64,000 bases of DNA from Lysobacterales bacterium (GTDB taxonomy: Bacteria; Pseudomonadota; Gammaproteobacteria; Xanthomonadales; Xanthomonadaceae), in contig JAEKKX010000016.1 in assembly GCA_019510125.1 (NCBI GenBank), forward strand, positions 88,347 to 152,346, given 5' to 3'. The translations under genes and the position numbers were made by a program. The notes beneath the pieces were generated by a model, which saw only the letters and a list, made by a program, of their open reading frames with translations, did no database searches and was not told the origin of the DNA. Positions 51,701 to 59,972 of this stretch are shown here, piece after piece (position 1 is the stretch's first letter; each line of letters opens with the position of its first letter).

Positions 51701-51826
51701 CGGGTCGATCGCCGGCAGTTCGCGCAGGGTGAGCCGGCTGTAGGACATCAGCCCCAGCACGATCAGCAGCAGGCTCATCACGGTCGCGAAGACCGGGCGC
51801 TGGATCGAGAGGTCGGACAGGCGCAT
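48704..51826 (-). CDS. RND multidrug efflux permease (HAE1/AcrB-like)
   Basis: 1040 residues, full length. The inner-membrane proton antiporter of a tripartite pump. N-terminus MRLSDLSIQRPVFATVMSL, docking and pore domains with ITQVLEDALSGIEGI, the paired aspartates of helix 4 in GLVVDDAIVVLENIQRR, and the second half's MLVGLAAKNGILIVEFANQL are typical. It begins 3 bp after the periplasmic adaptor. No outer-membrane factor is encoded beside it, so it would use a TolC-like channel from elsewhere. Substrates are not predictable. Confidence 0.95.
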   Translation of the reverse strand: MRLSDLSIQRPVFATVMSLLLIVLGLMSYSRLTLRELPAIDPPVVSVDVNYTGASASVVETRITQVLEDALSGIEGIESLQSRSVNGRSTVTVEFTLKRDIEAAANDVRDAISRVADRLPDEADAPEVQKADSDSDVILWLNMSSTTMDTLQLSDYADRYVVDRLSSLDGVSQVRVGGQQRYAMRIWLDRDALAARDLTAGDVENALRAENVELPAGRIESDARDFTLRVERSYRTPADFARIPLAKGADGYVLRLGDVAKIELASSERRAYYRSNGEPNIGLGIVKTSTANSLDVARAARAEAERIQQSLPRGTRIFTAYDTTVFIEAAVERVWHTLFEAIALVLLVIWLFLGSARAALIPAVTVPVCLVAAFIALYAFDFSINLLTLLALVLCIGLVVDDAIVVLENIQRRADLGEPPLVAARRGTAQVAFAVISTTAVLVAVFLPIGFLEGNTGRLFRELSVALAAAVAISALVALTLTPMMSSKLVRPHASERPNRFHGFIARQLDRTARGYRRLLDRNLERTWLFGLLMLAALGGAALLFRVVPSELAPPEDRGVFFASVVGPEGAGFDYTVGQVQQVEQLLLRDTGAGKPMQRVNTRVPGTFGSSEEMHTGQAIVFLQDWDKRTTTTDEVVSKVRKELGALPGVRVNPQVRTGLTRGGGQPFQLVLGGPDYAELAQWRDRVLARMEQNPDFFSADSDYKETRPQMRVEIDRVRAADLGVSVNEIGRTLETMMGSRRVTTFVDNGEEYDVMLQAGRAARATPADLAAIQVRGRDGALIPLSNLVKINELAEAGSLNRFNRLRAITISAGLAPGYRMGDAIAWAEQVVKEELPPTAQVDWKGESREFRKAGGAVLITFAMALLVVYLVLAAQFESFLHPLVIMLTVPLGVAGALLGLWIGGSTLNLFSQIGIVMLVGLAAKNGILIVEFANQLRDEGRDVREAILESCAVRLRPILMTSVATIMGAIPLVVAGGPGSASRSTIGIVVIAGVAFSTLLSLFVVPAFYRVIAPYTRSPEALKRKLETLEAETPQVGGH

Positions 51827-51829
51827 CGG

Positions 51830-52987
51830 TCAGCCCTTCGCGGGCGCGGGCGCCGCCGGGACGGGCGCGGCGGCGTCCGCCGCGGGCGCCTTCGCCGGCG
51901 CATCGACGATCTTCGCCCCGGGGCGCAGCTTGCCGGTGCCGTCGACCACCACCCGATCGCCGGCGCGCACGCCGGACAGGATCTCGACCTTGCCGTCGGC
52001 GCGGGCGCCGAGGGTCACGCCGACCTGTTCGACGCTGCCGTCGGCCTTCGCGCGGTACAGGAAACTGTCGCGACCGACCTGCACCACCGCGATCTCCGGC
52101 GCCCGCAGCGCCTCGCGCGGCGCGCCCGGCAGATCGACTTCCAGCAGCATGCCCGGGCGCAGCAGGCGCTCCGGATTCGGCAGATCGGCGCGCACCAGCA
52201 CCGAACGCGTCGCCGGGTCGATGCGGGCGTCGACGGTGGCGACGTTGCCGGTGAACGTGCGATCGGGCCAGGCCGCGGCGCGGCCGCTGATCGCGCGGCC
52301 GGGGACGACCCTCGACAACTGCGCTTCGGGCAGCGGGAAATCGACGAAGACCCGGGACACGTCGTCGAGCGTGGCGACCACCGTGCCGGGCGCGATCAGC
52401 GCGCCTGGGCTGACCTGGCGGATGCCGAGCGTGCCGGCGAACGGCGCGCGGATCACGCGGTCGGCCAACTGCGCGCGGATCTGCGCCACGCGGGCATTGG
52501 CGGCGTCGCGCGCCGCGCGCTGGTTGTCGAACTGCGCGCGCGCGATCAACTGCTGCTCGGCCAGTTCGCGCTGGCGACGATACAGGCGCTCGGCCTCGTC
52601 GGCGGACGCCTGCGCCTCGGCGAGCGCGGCGCGCTGCTGGCGATCGGACAGGGTGACCAGCGGCGCGCCGGCGCGCACGTCCTGGCCGCTCTCGAAATGC
52701 ACCGCATCGACCAGTTCGCTGACCTTCGCGGTGAGCGTGACCGACTCGCGCGCCTTGACCGTGCCGACCGCGGAGGTGCGCTCGGCGAAGGATTCCGGCT
52801 GCAGCACCACGGTGGTGACCGGGATCGGACGATCGCCGCCGCCGGCCGCCTTCGGGTCCTGCGCCTTGTCGCCGCAGGCGACGAGCGACGCGGCGAGCGC
52901 GACGCAGGCGAGCGCGCGCAACGCGGGGAGGCGGGAACGACGCGGGGCGCACCGGGGCGCCGCGTCCATGGGCAGGCGTGGGGGCAT
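51830..52987 (-). CDS. RND pump periplasmic adaptor lipoprotein (MexA/AcrA-like)
   Basis: 385 residues from ATG 52987; ATG 52969 is an alternative. The signal peptide ends in the lipobox LVACGDK, so it is a lipoprotein. After it come the barrel-sandwich (VGTVKARESVTLTAKVSELV), a helical hairpin with the QRELAEQQLIARAQFDNQR stretch, DRVIRAPFAGTLGIRQVSPG, and the beta-barrel (GMLLEVDLPG). The C-terminal 40 residues are an Ala/Pro tail. First gene of the two-gene efflux operon. Confidence 0.94.
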   Translation of the reverse strand: MPPRLPMDAAPRCAPRRSRLPALRALACVALAASLVACGDKAQDPKAAGGGDRPIPVTTVVLQPESFAERTSAVGTVKARESVTLTAKVSELVDAVHFESGQDVRAGAPLVTLSDRQQRAALAEAQASADEAERLYRRQRELAEQQLIARAQFDNQRAARDAANARVAQIRAQLADRVIRAPFAGTLGIRQVSPGALIAPGTVVATLDDVSRVFVDFPLPEAQLSRVVPGRAISGRAAAWPDRTFTGNVATVDARIDPATRSVLVRADLPNPERLLRPGMLLEVDLPGAPREALRAPEIAVVQVGRDSFLYRAKADGSVEQVGVTLGARADGKVEILSGVRAGDRVVVDGTGKLRPGAKIVDAPAKAPAADAAAPVPAAPAPAKG

Positions 52988-53014
52988 CGGGCCATCCGTC
53001 GAGGCGATGCGCGG

Positions 53015-53020
53015 ATTGTA
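53015..53020 (-). promoter_or_regulatory. Candidate -10 box of the RND efflux operon
   Basis: TACAAT on the minus strand (five of six consensus), 27 bp before the adaptor ATG. No good -35 box and no clear operator are seen. Confidence 0.4.
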
Positions 53021-53188
53021 GCGGCAGGCGATGACGATCACGCCCGCCGTGCACCCCTTGCAAATCGCATGGAACCCGGCTTTTTCCGCAGGAAAGCCGG
53101 GCAATGTGCGACCGGACTGTCGCCGTCCATGACCTTCGGCCTATGCCGGCGCGAAGAAGCAACGCATCGTTCCCCTCGCCGCAACGAC

Positions 53189-53213
53189 GAACGCCGGCAC
53201 GAGGCCGGCGTTC
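53189..53213 (-). terminator. Hairpin after fba
   Basis: A 10-bp perfect stem GAACGCCGGC / GCCGGCGTTC with a 5-base loop, 33 bp downstream of the fba stop on the minus strand. GC-rich without a T-run. Confidence 0.6.
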
Positions 53214-53246
53214 GCGAGTCGCACGTGGCGCAATGGCGGTTCGGGA

Positions 53247-54251
53247 TCAGCCGCCCCACTGGCCCAGCGCGGCGAGACCGTTCTCGCGGGCGCGCGCGAA
53301 CACCGTCTCCTGCGCCTTGGCGAAGTTGCCGGCGAGGTCCTGCGACCACAGCTTGAGCGCCGCCGACTGCATCGCGCGGCCGTAGGAGAACGACAGCGGC
53401 CACGGGTTCGGGCCGAGCTGGTTCATCGCGTTGAGGTGCGCGGTGGCGTCCTCGTCGCTCTGGCCGCCGGACAGGAACACGATGCCCGGCAGGATCGCCG
53501 GCACGGTCGAACGCAGGCACATCAGGGTGTACTCGGCGACTTCGTCGACCGAGGCCTGCTCTTCGCAGTCCTTGCCGGAGACGACCATCGAGGCCTTGAG
53601 GATGGTGCCCTGCAGGTCGACGTTGTGCTGGTACAGCGCGTCGAACAGCGCGCGCAGGGTGACTTCGGTGACTTCGTAGCAGGTCTCGATGTCGTGGTCG
53701 CCGTCCATCAGCACTTCCGGCTCGACCATCGGCACCAGGCCCTGCTCCTGGCACAGCGCGGCGTAGCGCGCGAGCGCGTGGGCGTTGGCGTCGATGCAGG
53801 TGCCGGACGGGATGTCCTCGCCGATCGTGATCACCGCGCGCCACTTGGCGAACTTCGCGCCGAGCGCGGCGTATTCCTTGAGGCGATCGCGCAGGCCGTC
53901 GAGGCCTTCGGTGATCACTTCGCCGGGGCAGCCGGCGAGCGGGTGGGTGCCCTTGTCGACCTTGATGCCCGGGATGATCCCGTTGTCCATCATCACCTTG
54001 GTGAACGGCACGCCGGCCTTGGTCGACTGGCGGATGGTTTCGTCGAACAGGATCGCGCCGGAGATGTGCTGGCCCAGGTTGGGCGCGGTCAGCAGCAGCT
54101 CGCGGTAGGCGCGGCGGTTCTCTTCGGTGTTCTCGATGCCGACGCCGGCGAACCGCTTGGCGATGGTGCTGGTGGATTCGTCGATGGCGATGATGCCCTT
54201 GCCCGGGGCGACCATGGCGCGGGCGATATCGGCAAGCTGTTCGATGCTCAT
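53247..54251 (-). CDS. fba: Fructose-bisphosphate aldolase class I
   Basis: 334 residues. Cleaves fructose-1,6-bisphosphate to triose phosphates through a Schiff base. The class I signature is visible: KGIIAIDESTSTIAKRF (about 19-35), IPGIKVDKG, MVEPEVLMDGDHDIETC, the Schiff-base lysine in QGTILKASMVVSGKD (about 215-229), and IVFLSGGQSDEDATAHLNAM. There is no class II zinc site. Likely has its own promoter (see 54284-54289). With pyk and pgk nearby it forms a glycolytic region. Confidence 0.96.
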   Translation of the reverse strand: MSIEQLADIARAMVAPGKGIIAIDESTSTIAKRFAGVGIENTEENRRAYRELLLTAPNLGQHISGAILFDETIRQSTKAGVPFTKVMMDNGIIPGIKVDKGTHPLAGCPGEVITEGLDGLRDRLKEYAALGAKFAKWRAVITIGEDIPSGTCIDANAHALARYAALCQEQGLVPMVEPEVLMDGDHDIETCYEVTEVTLRALFDALYQHNVDLQGTILKASMVVSGKDCEEQASVDEVAEYTLMCLRSTVPAILPGIVFLSGGQSDEDATAHLNAMNQLGPNPWPLSFSYGRAMQSAALKLWSQDLAGNFAKAQETVFARARENGLAALGQWGG

Positions 54252-54283
54252 TGGGGGTCCTGGAGGGGCGGCGAAGACCCGAA

Positions 54284-54289
54284 AGTATA
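54284..54289 (-). promoter_or_regulatory. Candidate -10 box of fba
   Basis: TATACT on the minus strand, 32 bp before the fba ATG, in the gap after the malonyltransferase gene. No convincing -35 in the G-rich sequence upstream. Confidence 0.4.
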
Positions 54290-54342
54290 CCCGCCCCCTC
54301 CCCCCGCCATCGGCCCGGGTCCCCCCGGCGGACGGGTGCGGC

Positions 54343-55203
54343 TCAGCTCGCCCGGATCTGCTGGACCAGACGGCCCAGTACGTTGCCCGGGCCGATTTCG
54401 TCGAACCGTTCGACGCCCTGGCCGAGCAGGAAGCGCACGCTGTCCACCCAGCGCACCGAGCCGGTGATCTGGCCGACCAGCAGCGCCTTGGCCGCGTCGC
54501 CGCCCTCGGCCGGATACGGCCGCGCGGTGACGTTGGCGACCACCGGGGTGCGCGGCGCGGCGAATTCGATCGGGGCCAGGAAGGCCTCGAACTCGCGCGC
54601 GGCGTCGGCCATGTAGCGCGAGTGGAACGCCGCGCTGACCGGCAGCGGCATGCACATGCGCGCGCCGGCGGCCTGCAGCAGCGGGCCGGCGCGCTGGATG
54701 TCCTCGACCGGGCCGGAGACCACCGTCTGCGAGGGCGAATTGAAGTTGGCCACGTCGATCGCGTCCAGGCCGTTGTCGGCCAGCACCGCGGCGATCGCCT
54801 CGGGGCCGAGGCCGATCACCGCGGCCATGCCGCCGCCGCGGGCCTGCGCCATCAGTTCGCCGCGCTTCTGCACGAGGCGCAGGCCGGTGAGGAAGTCGAA
54901 CACGCCGGCGGCGAGCAGCGCGTTGTATTCGCCGAGGCTGTGGCCGGCGAGCCAACCCGGGCGCACGCCGTCGTCCAGCGCCTTGCGCGTGTGCAGCGCA
55001 TTGACCACGTACAGCGCCGGCTGGGTGTAGCGGGTGTCCTTGAGCCGGTCCTCCGGGTCTTCGAGGCACAGTTGCCGCATCGAGTAGCCCAGCAGCGCGT
55101 CGACGTCCTGCTCGATGGCGGCGTAGTCGCGGATCTCGTCGAACAGCCCCTGGCCCATGCCCTTCTTCTGCGAACCCTGGCCGGGGAAAACGAAAGCGAT
55201 CAT
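54343..55203 (-). CDS. ACP S-malonyltransferase, resembling discrete polyketide-type acyltransferases
   Basis: 286 residues. Active-site motifs of FabD-type transferases are complete: FVFPGQGSQKKGMGQGLFDE at the N-terminus, the nucleophile serine in WLAGHSLGEYNALLAAGVFDF, the arginine in LVQKRGELMAQA, and the histidine in SAAFHSRYMADA. QPALYVVNALHTRKAL and GVFDFLTGLRLVQKRG recall stand-alone acyltransferases of trans-AT polyketide systems more than ordinary FabD. No fab or PKS gene adjoins it. TAAACT on the minus strand at 55253-55258 is a possible -10. Confidence 0.85.
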   Translation of the reverse strand: MIAFVFPGQGSQKKGMGQGLFDEIRDYAAIEQDVDALLGYSMRQLCLEDPEDRLKDTRYTQPALYVVNALHTRKALDDGVRPGWLAGHSLGEYNALLAAGVFDFLTGLRLVQKRGELMAQARGGGMAAVIGLGPEAIAAVLADNGLDAIDVANFNSPSQTVVSGPVEDIQRAGPLLQAAGARMCMPLPVSAAFHSRYMADAAREFEAFLAPIEFAAPRTPVVANVTARPYPAEGGDAAKALLVGQITGSVRWVDSVRFLLGQGVERFDEIGPGNVLGRLVQQIRAS

Positions 55204-55255
55204 CTGGCGGTCTCCTGCTGCGTGCGGCCCCGGTCGGTCGGGACGAACGCGTAGT

Positions 55256-56029
55256 TTATCCCGCGTCGCCGTGGATGCACTTCAGCGCGCGGGCCGAGAT
55301 CCGGGTTTCGCCGGGGTAGCCGAAGGCGCTGTTGACGTAGCGCACCCCGTCCAGCCGCACGTCGCGGTTGAGGTGGCTGTGGCCGTAGACGTGCAGCGAC
55401 GCGCCCCAGCGCCGCAGCCGCGCGTCGATGCGCGAGGCGCCGAGCACCGGCAGCAGCATCCGCACCGAATCGGGCACGAAGCCGGGCAGCAGGTCGGCCC
55501 GCGGCAGGAAGTGCGAGCAGGAGATGCGCACCGGCGCGTCCGCGGCGAAGTCCTCGTCGGCGTCGTTCAATGCGTCGAAGCGCGCGGCGATGCGCGCGTC
55601 GTCGAAACCGTCGGGCCAGCGGCAGGCGCGGTAGTCGGTCCACATCGTCCGCAGCGTCGCGGAGGGCGTACCGAAGGAGCCGTCGTACCAGCCCTGCAGC
55701 GGGCGGATCACGATCGCGCCCTCGCGCAGCGGGCCGGTCTCCACGCCGCACTGCGCGGCGACCCGGCGCACGGCCTCGAACTTGGCGAAGGAATCGCCGT
55801 CGCGGCCGTCGCGCACCACCCACAGCTCGTGGTTGCCGGGCAGGAACAGCACCCGGCGGAAGCGCGCGGCGAACGCGCGCAGGCTGGTCTCCAGCAGCGA
55901 CAGGCGATCGGTCAGGTCGCCGGCGAGGACCAGCAGGTCGTCGCGATAGTCGGACGTGGACAGGCCCGACACCCAGCGGGCGTTCTCGTCGTAGTCGACG
56001 TGGACATCGGACAGGGCGAAGACACGCAT
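55256..56029 (-). CDS. Metallophosphoesterase (calcineurin-like)
   Basis: 257 residues. The dinuclear-metal motifs of the family follow in order: FALSDVHVDY (DxH, residues 4-9), LVLAGDLTDR (GDxxD), FLPGNHELW (GNHE), and the late histidines ISCSHFLPRAD and VYGHSHLNRDV (GHxH). Such enzymes hydrolyse phosphomonoesters or diesters; the substrate is not deducible. It lies between pyk and the malonyltransferase on the minus strand. Confidence 0.9.
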   Translation of the reverse strand: MRVFALSDVHVDYDENARWVSGLSTSDYRDDLLVLAGDLTDRLSLLETSLRAFAARFRRVLFLPGNHELWVVRDGRDGDSFAKFEAVRRVAAQCGVETGPLREGAIVIRPLQGWYDGSFGTPSATLRTMWTDYRACRWPDGFDDARIAARFDALNDADEDFAADAPVRISCSHFLPRADLLPGFVPDSVRMLLPVLGASRIDARLRRWGASLHVYGHSHLNRDVRLDGVRYVNSAFGYPGETRISARALKCIHGDAG

Positions 56030-56068
56030 GCGTCGCGACGGCCCGCGCGGCTCAGGACCGGCCCGCGG

Positions 56069-57535
56069 TCACAGCTCGCCCAGCCCTTCGGCCTTGCCGT
56101 CCTCGCCCACGCGCAACAGGCGCAGGGTGTTGGTGGCGCCGTGGGTTTCCATGTGCTCGCCGCTGGTGAACACCACGCGGTCGCCGGCGCCGAGCAGCCC
56201 GGCCTCGACCAGCTTGCGGATGCTGCCGCGCGCGGCCTGGCGCGGGGTCTCGCCGCGGCTGTCGTAGTCCATCGGGAACACGTCGCGCATCAGCGCCATG
56301 CGGTGGCGCGAGGCGGGCAGGCGGGCGAAGGCGAAGATCGGCGCCTTGCCGCGGAAGCGCGAGAGGAAGCGCGCGGTGCCGCCGGATTCGGTCATCGCCA
56401 CGATCGCGCCGACGCCGATGTGCTCGGTGAGGAACATCGCGGCCATCGCGATCGCCTGGTCGGCGCGCTCGAGGTTGCGCGGCGCGTCCTCGAAGTCGGT
56501 GTCGTGCTCGAACTGGCGCTCGGCGCCGAGGCAAATGCGCGCCATCGCCTCGACCGCGCGCACCGGGTACATGCCGGCGGCGGATTCCTGCGACAGCATC
56601 ACCGCGTCGGTGCCGTCGATCACGGCGTTGGCGACGTCCAGCACCTCGGCGCGGGTCGGGATCGGGCTGCTCACCATCGACTGCAGCATCTGGGTCGCGG
56701 TGATCACCACCTTGTTGCGCTCCAGCGAGGTGCGGATGATCTTCTTCTGCAGGCCCGGTAGTTCGGCGTCGCCGATCTCCACGCCGAGGTCGCCGCGGGC
56801 GACCATCACCACGTCGCTGGCGTCGACGATCTCGACCAGGTTCTCGATCGCCTCGGCGCGCTCGATCTTCGACACCAGCCAGGCGTCGCTGCCGGCGGCG
56901 CGGGCGACGCGGCGCGCCTCCTGCATGTCCTCGGCGTTGCGGCAGAAGCTGACCGCGATGAAGTCGGCGCGCAACTGCGCGGCGACCGCGATCAGTTCGC
57001 GGTCGCGCTCGGTCAGCGCGCCCAGCGAGAGGCCGCCGCCGAGCTTGTTGAGGCCCTTGCGGTTCGACAGTTCGCTGTCGTTGAGCACGGTGGTGACGAT
57101 GCGGTCGCCCTCGACCGCCGTCACCTGCAGTTGCACCACGCCGTCGTCGAGCAGCAGCACGTCGCCCGGCGCGACGTCGCCCGGCAGGCCGAGGTAGCTG
57201 ACGCCGACCTGGGTCTCGTCGCCGGGCGGCGCGTCCTCGCGGGCGATCAGGGTGAAGCGCTCGCCGGTGCGCAGCTTCACCCGGTCGTTGGCGAACTTCT
57301 CGATGCGGATCTTCGGACCCGGCAGGTCGACGAGGATGCCGACCTCGGTGCCGACGCGCGCGGCCGCGGCGCGCACGGCCTCGGCGCGCGCGAGCTGGCC
57401 GGACGGATCGCCGTGGGAGAAGTTCAGCCGGACCACGTCCACGCCGGCGCGCAGGAGCGCGTCGAGCACCCCGGGGGCGTCGGTGGCCGGGCCGAGGGTG
57501 GCGAGGATCTTGGTGCGGCGGCGCTGGTCGGTCAT
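56069..57535 (-). CDS. pyk: Pyruvate kinase
   Basis: 488 residues. Transfers phosphate from phosphoenolpyruvate to ADP, the last glycolytic step. Visible: RTKILATLGPATDAPG (N-terminus), VDVVRLNFSHGD, the catalytic lysine segment AWLVSKIERAEAIENL, MVARGDLGVEIG (metal-binding), TATQMLQSMVSSPIPTRAEVLDVANAV region (key TQMLxSM and PTRAE), and the C-terminal allosteric domain. Complete length. The metallophosphoesterase gene follows 39 bp downstream. Confidence 0.97.
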   Translation of the reverse strand: MTDQRRRTKILATLGPATDAPGVLDALLRAGVDVVRLNFSHGDPSGQLARAEAVRAAAARVGTEVGILVDLPGPKIRIEKFANDRVKLRTGERFTLIAREDAPPGDETQVGVSYLGLPGDVAPGDVLLLDDGVVQLQVTAVEGDRIVTTVLNDSELSNRKGLNKLGGGLSLGALTERDRELIAVAAQLRADFIAVSFCRNAEDMQEARRVARAAGSDAWLVSKIERAEAIENLVEIVDASDVVMVARGDLGVEIGDAELPGLQKKIIRTSLERNKVVITATQMLQSMVSSPIPTRAEVLDVANAVIDGTDAVMLSQESAAGMYPVRAVEAMARICLGAERQFEHDTDFEDAPRNLERADQAIAMAAMFLTEHIGVGAIVAMTESGGTARFLSRFRGKAPIFAFARLPASRHRMALMRDVFPMDYDSRGETPRQAARGSIRKLVEAGLLGAGDRVVFTSGEHMETHGATNTLRLLRVGEDGKAEGLGEL

Positions 57536-57660
57536 CGGGCGGAGGCGGGAAGCGGGCGACCCGCAACGCTACCACGACGCCCGCGAAACAGCCGCGGCTG
57601 CGGGCCGTGCATACGTTGCCATCCACGCGACCGGACGCCGGCCGGCGCCGCCCGACCGAC

Positions 57661-57933
57661 TCAGGGGCAGTCGATCGCCCGGTCGATGTAGGTCTGGGTA
57701 TAGGTGCCCCAACTGCTGCCGCCGACTTCGCAGGCGACGATCCCGCCCACGGCATGGCCGTTGACGTCGTAGAAGATGCGCTCGTGGCCCCAGGGCACGG
57801 GCGGGAACATCGGCGCCGCCAGCAGCGGCGCCGCGAACAGGGTGACCGCGAACAGCGTGGTCGAAACAAGCGTGACCGGGAAAAGCCGGACCAGGGAAGG
57901 CGTGGAAATCGCGGCGTGGATCGAATGTTTCAT
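57661..57933 (-). CDS. Small secreted protein (possibly DUF6289-like)
   Basis: 90 residues from ATG 57933, with a strong GGAGGAG site. A long signal sequence (FPVTLVSTTLFAVTLFAAPLLA, about 16-37) leads to a roughly 50-residue mature domain with FYDVNGHAVGGIVACEVGGSSWGTY (key VGG, C and WGT) and a final cysteine in IDCP, suggesting one disulfide. The shape resembles the short DUF6289 proteins common in xanthomonads; that assignment is tentative. It precedes pyk on the same strand by 125 bp. Confidence 0.7.
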   Translation of the reverse strand: MKHSIHAAISTPSLVRLFPVTLVSTTLFAVTLFAAPLLAAPMFPPVPWGHERIFYDVNGHAVGGIVACEVGGSSWGTYTQTYIDRAIDCP

Positions 57934-58043
57934 GTGTCTCCTCCTTGAAATCGCCATGCGCCATCGAAACGATGGGCGCACGTCCAACCTAGCCCTCCGG
58001 GCGTAAGAACACGTTAGCCCGGCAGGACGAACCGCTGCGGATT

Positions 58044-58718
58044 TCACCGGATCGTCGTGACGGCCCGGTCCAGGAGCAGGCCGGGCAACGCGGCCGGTGC
58101 GTCCGCGATCGCGTGCGCCCCGGCGTCGCGCAGTTCGGCCTCGTCGCCGAAGCCCCACAGCACCCCGACCCCGCGCAGTCCGTGGTGGGCCGCGCCGGCG
58201 ATGTCCAGGTGACGATCGCCGATCATCGTGCAGGTCGCGCGGGCGTCGTCGGCGCCGAGGCCGAACCGCGCCAGCGCTTCGGCGATCAGCTCCGGCTTGT
58301 GGCTGAGCCGGCCGTCGAGGGTCGCGCCGACCACGTCGTCGAAGCGATGGCCGAACGGCAGCGTGTCGACGATCCGCCGCGCGTGCGGCTCGTTCTTGGC
58401 GGTCACCACGGCCAGCCGGCAGCCGGCCGCGTGCAGCGTCTCCACCGCTTCGCCGACGCCCGCGTAAACGGTGTGCTCGGCCCAGCCCTCGGCGTCGTAG
58501 CGCTCGCGATACAGCATCACCGCGCGCTCGACGTCGGCCGGGTCGTCGAACAGCCGGCCGTAGCTCACCCGCAGCGCCGGCCCGATCCAGCCGCGCAGCG
58601 CGGCGTCCGGCAGCCCCGGATGGCCCATGCGTTCGAGGGAATGGCGCACGCAGCGGGTGATGCCGACGGCGGAATCGATCAGGGTGCCGTCGAGGTCGAA
58701 GAACAGGGTCGTGCGCAT
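58044..58718 (-). CDS. HAD-family phosphatase (phosphoglycolate phosphatase-like)
   Basis: 224 residues from ATG 58718. Haloacid dehalogenase fold with the nucleophile in LFFDLDGTLIDSAVGI (DxDGT), motif II in AVVTAKNEPHARRI, the lysine in RLSHKPELIAEAL, and motif IV in MIGDRHLDIAGAAHHG (GDxxxD). The helical cap lies between. These match Gph-type phosphoglycolate phosphatases, though other small phosphates are possible. Located between pgk and the small secreted-protein gene on the minus strand. Confidence 0.9.
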   Translation of the reverse strand: MRTTLFFDLDGTLIDSAVGITRCVRHSLERMGHPGLPDAALRGWIGPALRVSYGRLFDDPADVERAVMLYRERYDAEGWAEHTVYAGVGEAVETLHAAGCRLAVVTAKNEPHARRIVDTLPFGHRFDDVVGATLDGRLSHKPELIAEALARFGLGADDARATCTMIGDRHLDIAGAAHHGLRGVGVLWGFGDEAELRDAGAHAIADAPAALPGLLLDRAVTTIR

Positions 58719-58781
58719 GGCCGCGGCGCCGGTCGGGTCATGCACGGCGCGGCGCACCGGGGATCGGCGGGAACACCCGCC

Positions 58782-59972
58782 TCAGCCCGCGCGCGCCTGC
58801 AGCGCCGCGACCGCCGGCAGGGTCTTGCCCTCGAGGAATTCGAGGAAGGCGCCGCCGCCGGTGGAGATGTACGACACGTCGTCGGCGATCCCGTACTTGT
58901 CCACCGCCGCCAGGGTGTCGCCGCCGCCGGCGATCGAGAACGCCTGGCTGGCGGCGATCGCGCGGGCCAGGGCCTCGGTGCCCTTGCCGAAGGCGTCGAA
59001 CTCGAACACGCCGACCGGGCCGTTCCACACCACGGTGCCGGCGGCCTGGATCAGCGCGGCGTAGCGCGCCGCGGTGTCCGGGCCGATGTCGAGGATCATG
59101 TCGTCGGCACCGACCGCATCGACCGGCTTCACCGTCGCCGGCGCGTCGGCGGCGAAGGCGGGGGCGACGACCACGTCGGTGGGCACCGGGATCTCGGCGC
59201 CGCGCGCCCTGGCGTCGGCCATGATCTTCTTCGCGGTGTCGATCAGGTCCGCCTCGACCAGCGACTTGCCGACGCCGTGGCCCATCGCGGCGATGAAGGT
59301 GTTGGCGATGCCGCCGCCGACGATGAGCTGGTCGACCTTCGACACCAGCGACGACAGCAGTTCGAGCTTGGTGCTGACCTTGCTGCCGGCGACGATGGCC
59401 AGCAGCGGCCGCGCCGGGTGCTCCAGCGCCTTCGCCAGCGCATCGAGTTCGGCCATCAGCAGCGGGCCGCCCGCGGCCTGCTTCGCGAACCTGATGACGC
59501 CGTGGGTGGAGGCCTGGGCGCGGTGCGCGGTGCCGAACGCATCCATCACGAACACATCGCACAGCGCGGCGTACTGCTTCGAGAGCGCCTCGTCGTCCTT
59601 GCCCTCGCCGACGTTCATGCGGCAGTTCTCGAGCAGCACGAGCTGGCCCGGGGCGACCTCGACGCCGTCGACCCAGTCCTTCACCAGCGGCACCTCGCGA
59701 CCGAGCAGTTCGGACAGGCGCGCGGCGACCGGCGCCAGCGAATCGGCCTCGCTCCACACGCCTTCCTTCGGCCGGCCGAGGTGCGACATCACCATCACCG
59801 CCGCGCCCTTTTCCAGCGCGAGCTTGAGCGTGGGCAGCGAGGCGAGGATGCGCTGGTCGGACGTGACCTTGCCTTCGGCGCCGTGCTCGAACGAGATCGG
59901 CACGTTGAGATCCTGGCGGATCAGCACGCGCTTGCCGGCGAGGTCGAGGTCGGTCATGCGGAGGATGGACAT
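58782..59972 (-). CDS. pgk: Phosphoglycerate kinase
   Basis: 396 residues from ATG 59972, which has GGAG six bases upstream. Catalyses transfer of phosphate from 1,3-bisphosphoglycerate to ADP. Visible: [13 protein letters not shown] (N-terminus), [57 protein letters not shown] and [14 protein letters not shown]. Length is normal for the enzyme when counted from this ATG. The reading frame upstream is open into the DUF3999 gene without a stop, so a fused product is possible (see findings). Confidence 0.95.
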   Translation of the reverse strand: MSILRMTDLDLAGKRVLIRQDLNVPISFEHGAEGKVTSDQRILASLPTLKLALEKGAAVMVMSHLGRPKEGVWSEADSLAPVAARLSELLGREVPLVKDWVDGVEVAPGQLVLLENCRMNVGEGKDDEALSKQYAALCDVFVMDAFGTAHRAQASTHGVIRFAKQAAGGPLLMAELDALAKALEHPARPLLAIVAGSKVSTKLELLSSLVSKVDQLIVGGGIANTFIAAMGHGVGKSLVEADLIDTAKKIMADARARGAEIPVPTDVVVAPAFAADAPATVKPVDAVGADDMILDIGPDTAARYAALIQAAGTVVWNGPVGVFEFDAFGKGTEALARAIAASQAFSIAGGGDTLAAVDKYGIADDVSYISTGGGAFLEFLEGKTLPAVAALQARAG

